Of a stretch of DNA of 58,664 bases, positions 53,715 to 58,664 are shown piece after piece. Origin of the DNA: an uncultured Clostridia bacterium (GTDB taxonomy: Bacteria > Bacillota > Clostridia > TANB77 > CAG-508); the NCBI GenBank assembly GCA_934148985.1, contig CAKPDO010000004.1, positions 1 to 58,664 on the forward strand, given 5' to 3'. Under the pieces are notes generated by a model, which was not told where the DNA came from, made no database searches, and saw only the letters and a program-made list of their open reading frames with translations. How positions within the stretch are numbered: position 1 is the first letter of the stretch; each line of letters begins with the position of its first letter. The position numbers were made by a program, and so were the translations under genes.

Positions 53715-54054
53715 TTAAGGCTGATTTTCATCCTTAATTACATTAGCAATATTTTCGCACAAAGCAAAATACAATCTTTGATTTTTTTCTGGAAGAGATT
53801 CCAAAGCCTTAGAGACCACATTTTCAAGATTATTTTTATTAATGCCAAACACCAAGTAATCCAAACTAATATCAAGTGTTCGAGCAATTTTAGAAATAGT
53901 AGCTAGACTACTTATGCTACCACCTTTTTCGATTTCACATATATAAGATGGAGAAACATCTATTATTTCAGATAGTTTTTCCTGTGTAATACTGAATTTC
54001 TTTCCTTTGAATTTTAATTCTTTTTCCAATTTCTACATAATTTAAATTTTCCAT
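53715..54054 (-). CDS. XRE-family HTH regulator, apparent single-base frameshift near the N-terminus
   Basis: An HTH-XRE domain (ITQEKLSEIIDVSPSYICEIEKG) and a short C-terminal helical part. The ATG at 54054 has a good AAGGAT site and begins MENLNYVEIGKRIKIQRK, the normal first helix, but the frame then differs by one base from the HTH frame near 53998-54002 (one extra A in GAAATTC). The downstream frame alone could start at TTG near 54029 with a shortened first helix. Not a CGG site. Either a decayed gene, a sequence error in an A run or a short form. Confidence 0.65.
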
Positions 54055-54201
54055 TTGATATCCTTCATTTTTTGACTTTATTTTATAATGAAATTTAAAG
54101 AATTAAAATACACTAATGGTGAATTTATTAATTTATAGTAAAATTAATTATGCTACTAGTAGTAAATTTTTTCACTATTTCAAAAATATTACTAAAAAGT
54201 A

Positions 54202-54230
54202 TTGAACATTAACTAATGGTATAGTAAAAT
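54202..54230 (+). promoter_or_regulatory. Promoter of manA
   Basis: TTGAAC, 17-base spacer, TAAAAT, then AGGAGGATGATGTAA before the ATG. Two TACTAATGGTGAA/AACTAATGGTAT-like half-sites nearby could be regulator sites. Confidence 0.55.
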
Positions 54231-54253
54231 CCCAAATAAGGAGGATGATGTAA

Positions 54254-55237
54254 ATGGAAGGAAAAAATAATTATCCCTTTTTATTGTCACCAATTGGAAA
54301 AAACTATTTGTGGGGAGGAAACAAATTAAAGTCTGAATATAATAAAAATATTGATTTAGACATAATTGCTGAAACTTGGGAATGTTCTACAAATCCTGAT
54401 GGATATAGCAGTGTTGCAAGTGGTAGTTTTAAAGGTCAAACATTAAAAAATGTGTTAACCAAACATCCTGAATTTTTAGGAACAAATAATATAAATGAAA
54501 AAGGGGAAATTCCTATTTTAATTAAATTGATAGATGCCAGACAAAATCTATCAATACAGGTACATCCAACAGATGAATATGCATTCAAAAATGAGAATGG
54601 GCAAAATGGCAAAAATGAAATGTGGTATATTCTAGAGGCAGAAGATGATGCTAAGTTGATAAAAGGCTTTAAAGGAGAAGTAAATAGAAACTTAGTAAAA
54701 GAAGCGGTTGAAAATAAAGAGATAGAGCAGTATTTAAACAAGGTTAAAGTAAAAAGTGGTGATGCCTTTTATATAAAGGCTGGAACTGTCCATTCGATTG
54801 GTGCTGGCATTGTTATAGCGGAAATTCAACAAAATTCTAATTTAACATATCGTTTGTATGATTATGATAGAACTGATAAAAATGGTAAAAAAAGAGAATT
54901 ACACTTGCAGAAAGCACTTGATGTAATTGATTATAAAAATGAAAATGAAGATTTTGAGTGTGGGGAAGCGGTTAAATATGATGAAGGATATATTTCTAAA
55001 AAAGTATGTGAGTGTGAAAACTTTAAAGTTTACAAGGAAAATATAAATTCGAAAAATATTGCATTTAATACAAATAAAGAGTCTTTTCAAGTTTTTTTGT
55101 GTATTAATGGTAGTGGAAAATTGGATTTTGATGGTCAATTTATTGATATAAAAAAAGGAGATTGTGTTTTTGTTCCGGCTGATTCTGTAAAAATTACTAT
55201 AAGTGGCGATTTTGAATTTTTAAGAGTGAGTTGTTAA
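54254..55237 (+). CDS. manA: Mannose-6-phosphate isomerase, class I
   Basis: A 327-aa cytosolic cupin enzyme interconverting mannose-6-P and fructose-6-P. Metal-binding QVHPTDEYA (His plus Gln), NEMWYILEAE (Glu), and AGTVHSIGAGIVIAEIQQNS (His, then conserved Ser-Asn context). Short (Bacillus-type) form. It probably feeds glycan precursor synthesis. AAGGAGGATGATGT upstream. No in-frame CGG. Confidence 0.93.
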   Translation: MEGKNNYPFLLSPIGKNYLWGGNKLKSEYNKNIDLDIIAETWECSTNPDGYSSVASGSFKGQTLKNVLTKHPEFLGTNNINEKGEIPILIKLIDARQNLSIQVHPTDEYAFKNENGQNGKNEMWYILEAEDDAKLIKGFKGEVNRNLVKEAVENKEIEQYLNKVKVKSGDAFYIKAGTVHSIGAGIVIAEIQQNSNLTYRLYDYDRTDKNGKKRELHLQKALDVIDYKNENEDFECGEAVKYDEGYISKKVCECENFKVYKENINSKNIAFNTNKESFQVFLCINGSGKLDFDGQFIDIKKGDCVFVPADSVKITISGDFEFLRVSC

Positions 55238-55254
55238 TTTGATTGTCAAAAAAT

Positions 55255-55295
55255 AAAACCTCTAGGATATAAAATATCTTAGAGGCTAATTTTGT
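55255..55295 (+). terminator. Terminator after manA
   Basis: ACCTCTAGGATAT / ATATCTTAGAGG stem followed by CTAATTTT. Confidence 0.7.
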
Positions 55296-55392
55296 ATTCT
55301 TATTTTAAAATTTATGAAAATAGCCCCAAAACATTGAAATTTTATTATTTTTTTTGTAAAATAAAGAAAACTAAAAGAGAGAAGGTATAAAG

Positions 55393-57075
55393 ATGAAACT
55401 AAAAATGCCATATGGAATAAGTAATTTTGAAGAACTAATAACAGAGGATTATTACTATGTAGATAAGACAAAATATATAGAAAAACTGGAAAGTTTACCA
55501 GAAAAAAGAATAATGTTTTTACGTCCAAGAAAATTTGGAAAAACGCTATTTACAAGTGTAATAGAAAATTATTATGATAAGAATAGAGTAGAGAAATTTG
55601 AAAAGCTATTTAAAAATACATATATAGGTAAAAATCCAACAAAACTAAAAAATAGCTATTGTATATTAAGATTTAATTTTTCTGGAATTGATACAAGCAC
55701 GGAAGAAGCTACAATAAGAGGTTTTAAAAACGAAGTAGCATCATCAATAGAGGTATTTATACATAGATATAATTTGGATTTTTATGTGAATACAGAAGAT
55801 GATGCAGAAAATATACTAAACAATCTGTTTAAAGCATTCTATACTCAGCAGCCACAAGAAAAAATATATGTAATAATAGATGAATACGACCATTTCGCAA
55901 ATGAACTATTAGGATTTCATCCGGAAAGGTTTAAGAGTTTGGTATCTAAAAATGGAAAGGTAAGAAAATGGTATGAAATATTAAAAAAAGGAACAGAAAC
56001 AGCGGTAGATAGGATATTTATAACAGGTGTTGCCCCAATAACTTTGGATAGTTTGACAAGTGGATTTAATATAGGAACAGATATAACGCAAGATGAAGAT
56101 TTTAATGATATGATGGGATTTACCCAAAGTGAATTAATAGAAATTTTAAATAGCCAAGATATAGCTAAAGAGGAACAAGAAAAAATATTACCAATAATGA
56201 AAGAAAATTATGATGGATATAAATTTTGTTTGAAAGCAAAAAATCAAATTTATAATTCAAATATGTGTCTATTTTTCTTATCTAGATATATTAGATTAGG
56301 AGATATCCCAGATAATTTAATAGATATGAACATTGCAAGTGATTACAGCAAAATAGGTAAAATGTTAGACCTATGTAGAGGAGAAAATAGGTTAGAAATT
56401 TTACAGAAAACAGTAAAAGGCGAACCTATATCGAGTAATATTGTAGAAAAATTTAACCCAGCAATAGAATTTTCTGAAATAGACATGATATCAATGCTAT
56501 ATTATCTAGGATATTTGACAATATCAGGAGAAAATTTTGGAACACCAGAACTTACAATACCAAATAAAGTAATGAAAGAAATTTATGCATCTTATTTTAT
56601 GCAATTAATGGATAAAGAAGCAGATTTTAGAATTGACAATAACACGAGCATGGAAATATTAAGAGAAATAGCAAAAGACGGAAAGATAGATAAAATGGTT
56701 GAAGTGCTAAGAATATATTTAAATAATCTATCAAATCGTGATTTAATAAAATTTGATAAAAAATATATTAAATTAATATTTTATTGTATTGCAATGACAA
56801 TGAAAATATATTCAGTAAAATCAGAAATGGAAGTAAATAGAAATTATCCAGATATATTGCTTGTTCCAAGAGATAGAAGCAAGGGGTACAAATCTATAAT
56901 GGTAGAATTTAAGTACTTGAAAAAAGGGGAAACATCTAAATTAGAAGATAAACAAAAAGAGGCAAGAGAGCAAATTGAAAGATATAGCCAGTTTGATGAT
57001 ATAAAAGATATTGAGGGATTAAGAAAATATACAATTGTAGTTGCAACAAATGAGATTTATGTTGAAGAAATTTAA
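55393..57075 (+). CDS. AAA-ATPase-like protein with PD-(D/E)XK-type C-terminus, copy 2
   Basis: A 560-aa paralogue of the gene at 49841: same domains (RPRKFGKTLF, VIIDEYDHFAN, IMVEFKYLKK). The proteins differ mainly in the first ~70 residues (NFEELITEDYYYVDKTKY against NYEKIVRDGYYYVDKTMY) and around residues 220-320. The last ~190 codons look identical by eye apart from the final bases, implying recent duplication or gene conversion. AGAGAAGGTATAAAG upstream. No in-frame CGG. Confidence 0.8.
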   Translation: MKLKMPYGISNFEELITEDYYYVDKTKYIEKLESLPEKRIMFLRPRKFGKTLFTSVIENYYDKNRVEKFEKLFKNTYIGKNPTKLKNSYCILRFNFSGIDTSTEEATIRGFKNEVASSIEVFIHRYNLDFYVNTEDDAENILNNLFKAFYTQQPQEKIYVIIDEYDHFANELLGFHPERFKSLVSKNGKVRKWYEILKKGTETAVDRIFITGVAPITLDSLTSGFNIGTDITQDEDFNDMMGFTQSELIEILNSQDIAKEEQEKILPIMKENYDGYKFCLKAKNQIYNSNMCLFFLSRYIRLGDIPDNLIDMNIASDYSKIGKMLDLCRGENRLEILQKTVKGEPISSNIVEKFNPAIEFSEIDMISMLYYLGYLTISGENFGTPELTIPNKVMKEIYASYFMQLMDKEADFRIDNNTSMEILREIAKDGKIDKMVEVLRIYLNNLSNRDLIKFDKKYIKLIFYCIAMTMKIYSVKSEMEVNRNYPDILLVPRDRSKGYKSIMVEFKYLKKGETSKLEDKQKEAREQIERYSQFDDIKDIEGLRKYTIVVATNEIYVEEI

Positions 57076-57086
57076 AAAAGCAAGTT

Positions 57087-57134
57087 AACGACCAAATTTG
57101 AACACTTATGTTTAAAATTTGGTCGTTATTTTTG
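57087..57134 (+). terminator. Terminator after AAA-ATPase copy 2
   Basis: AACGACCAAATTT / AAATTTGGTCGTT perfect 13-bp stem followed by ATTTTTG. Confidence 0.9.
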
Positions 57135-57172
57135 AATAGCCGAAAAAACTCAAGAAAAATGAGGGAAATCTA

Positions 57173-57201
57173 TTGACGCACCACGAAAAATATGCTAAAA
57201 T
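57173..57201 (+). promoter_or_regulatory. Promoter of rpoB
   Basis: TTGACG, 17-base spacer, TAAAAT. A leader of about 230 bases follows, with an inverted repeat (AACGAATTTTT ... AAAAATTCGTT, about 57294-57340) that could be an attenuator or processing element; no gene was seen in it. Confidence 0.75.
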
Positions 57202-57435
57202 TGTAATGTTAAACTAAACTAGCGTAATTGTGCGCATTTTAATCAAAAGAGATAAATTTATACAAAGAAAAAGAGGAATTAATCCTACAAAAGAACGAAT
57301 TTTTAAGATTGAGAGCAGGCAATTAAAAAAATTCGTTATTTAAATTTAAAAAGCTTTTGTAAGAATTAAGAAGGACTTTTTCTCCAAAATAAATTAAAGT
57401 TTATTCTGCTAAAATTTTATTTAGAGGTGATTTTT

Positions 57436-58664
57436 TTGGAATTAAAAGAAGTTAAATACGAAAAAGCTTCAAGAATCGATTTTTCAAAAGTAGGAGATTA
57501 CATCGAAATGCCAAACCTAATCAAAGTACAAAAAGACTCATATGATTGGTTTATAGAAGAAGGCTTAGGAGAAGTATTAAAAGATATCTCTCCAATAGAA
57601 GACTATTCAGGCAATTTAGTTCTAGAATTTTTCGATTATTACATGGAAGACAAAACAAAATACACAGAAGAAGAAGCAAAAGAAAGAGATGCTACATATT
57701 CAACAAGATTACATGTAAAAGTACGTTTAATCAACCGTGAAACAGGAGAAATAAAAGAACAAGAAATCTATTTAGGAGACTTCCCACTAATGACAGATAG
57801 TGGAACATTTATCATAAATGGAGCAGAGAGGGTTGTAGTAAGCCAATTAGTACGTTCACCTGGATGTTACTATGAATCAGTATTTGACCAAAAAACAGGT
57901 AAAAGAAACTACACATCAACAGTAATGCCATTAAGAGGAGCATGGATAGAATACGAAACAGACAGTTCAGATGTATTTTATGTGCGTGTAGATAGGACAA
58001 GAAAGCTACCTGTAACAGTATTATTAAGAACACTAGGATTAGGAACAGACAACCAAATAAGAGACCTATTTGGAGAAGAACCATTAATAGAAACAACAAT
58101 AGCAAAAGACACAATCAAAAACGAAGAAGATGCAATAATAGAAATCTACAAAAAATTAAGACCAGGAGAACTACCAACAGTAGAAGCAGCAAGAACATTA
58201 TTTGATGGAATGTTCTTTGACAATAGAAGATATGACTTGGCAAAAGTTGGACGTTATAAATTCAACCAAAAACTAAGTCTAGCAGCACGTATAACAGGAC
58301 ATATTGCTTATAACGACATAATGGACCAAGAAACAGGAGAAGTATTTGTAAATGCTGGAGAAATAATATCAGAAGATATTGCAGAACAAATACAAAATTC
58401 AGGAATAAACATAGTAGACTTAAAATTAAATGACAAAAAAGTAAGAGTAATAGGAAATGGGACAGTAAATATCTACAAAGCATTACCAACAGTAGATTTA
58501 TCAAAAGTACATTTCAAAGATGAAGTAAATTATGCAGTATTACAAAACATATTAGCAAATACTCAAGAAGAAGACTTGCCTCAAGTATTACAAGAAAGAT
58601 ATGACGAATTAGTTCCAAAACACATCACAACAGAAGACATAATAGCATCAATAAGTATGTTATT
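57436..58664 (+). CDS. rpoB: RNA polymerase beta subunit, N-terminal part
   Basis: Open from TTG 57436 (AGAGGTGA upstream) to the end of the window without a stop: about 409 codons. VGDYIEMPNLIKVQKDSYDW, EEGLGEVLKDISPIEDYSGN, DFPLMTDSGTFIINGAERVV and SQLVRSPGCYYE are signature RpoB sequences. Catalytic core of transcription with RpoC. It stands behind its own promoter and a mobile-looking ATPase gene rather than rplJ-rplL, which usually precede it. No in-frame CGG in the visible part. Confidence 0.97.
   Translation, partial: MELKEVKYEKASRIDFSKVGDYIEMPNLIKVQKDSYDWFIEEGLGEVLKDISPIEDYSGNLVLEFFDYYMEDKTKYTEEEAKERDATYSTRLHVKVRLINRETGEIKEQEIYLGDFPLMTDSGTFIINGAERVVVSQLVRSPGCYYESVFDQKTGKRNYTSTVMPLRGAWIEYETDSSDVFYVRVDRTRKLPVTVLLRTLGLGTDNQIRDLFGEEPLIETTIAKDTIKNEEDAIIEIYKKLRPGELPTVEAARTLFDGMFFDNRRYDLAKVGRYKFNQKLSLAARITGHIAYNDIMDQETGEVFVNAGEIISEDIAEQIQNSGINIVDLKLNDKKVRVIGNGTVNIYKALPTVDLSKVHFKDEVNYAVLQNILANTQEEDLPQVLQERYDELVPKHITTEDIIASISML

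Overview
The window is a very AT-rich chromosomal segment whose genes use AT-rich codons and strong AGGAGG-type ribosome binding sites. Gene content (dnaK-dnaJ, ComEC, NlpC/P60 with SH3 repeats, a type II fatty-acid operon with FabI, GGDEF, MntP, rpoB) points to an uncultured low-GC Bacillota, probably a gut-type Clostridia lineage. This is inferred from families and composition; no rRNA or tRNA gene was seen. The most striking signal is recoding. In the AT-rich (host-like) genes every in-frame CGG I found (ten) sits where the reading frame breaks by exactly one extra base, and skipping that C restores the protein with a Gly codon (GGA, GGT or GGC). The sites are in a 1076-aa unknown gene (two), polA, a DUF2207 membrane protein (two, in its Gly-rich tail), a peroxiredoxin, accC, accD, accA and fabI. 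No host-like gene was seen to use CGG as ordinary Arg. By contrast, less AT-rich island genes scattered through the window carry ten in-frame CGG codons that must be read as a normal triplet. CGGN therefore behaves as a +1 frameshift or four-base Gly codon in the resident genes. Layout: 1-1849 dnaK (3' end) and dnaJ; 1927-6555 a foreign-looking island with a candidate ~500-nt non-coding RNA, a MoxR-type AAA+ ATPase, a von Willebrand A protein and two unknown proteins; 6683-12357 a Ski2-like helicase operon with the doubly recoded gene; 12354-19752 a small exporter, a HipA-like kinase pair, a flavoprotein, polA, a lytic transglycosylase and a DUF4116 protein; 20020-25659 a Ca2+-type P-ATPase among single-gene cassettes with their own promoters and terminators; 25915-33510 a cell-wall hydrolase, ComEC, DUF2207 and MYG1-like proteins; 33724-38854 an unknown island gene, a GGDEF protein, MntP and peroxiredoxin; 38943-49760 an acyl-CoA ligase, birA and the fatty-acid operon fabD-fabG-[inverted cassette]-fabF-accB-fabZ-accC-accD-accA-fabI; 49841-57075 two near-identical AAA-ATPase/nuclease-like genes flanking a pilin-like, formylglycine-enzyme-fold protein whose C-terminus looks like a diversity-generating-retroelement variable region, plus a regulator and manA; 57436 to the end, the start of rpoB. 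A second pervasive feature is a dispersed intergenic repeat built around AAAAAGAACCGGTCCC, found at many gene junctions in both orientations, including nearly every junction of the later fatty-acid operon and, in frame, the accD-accA junction.
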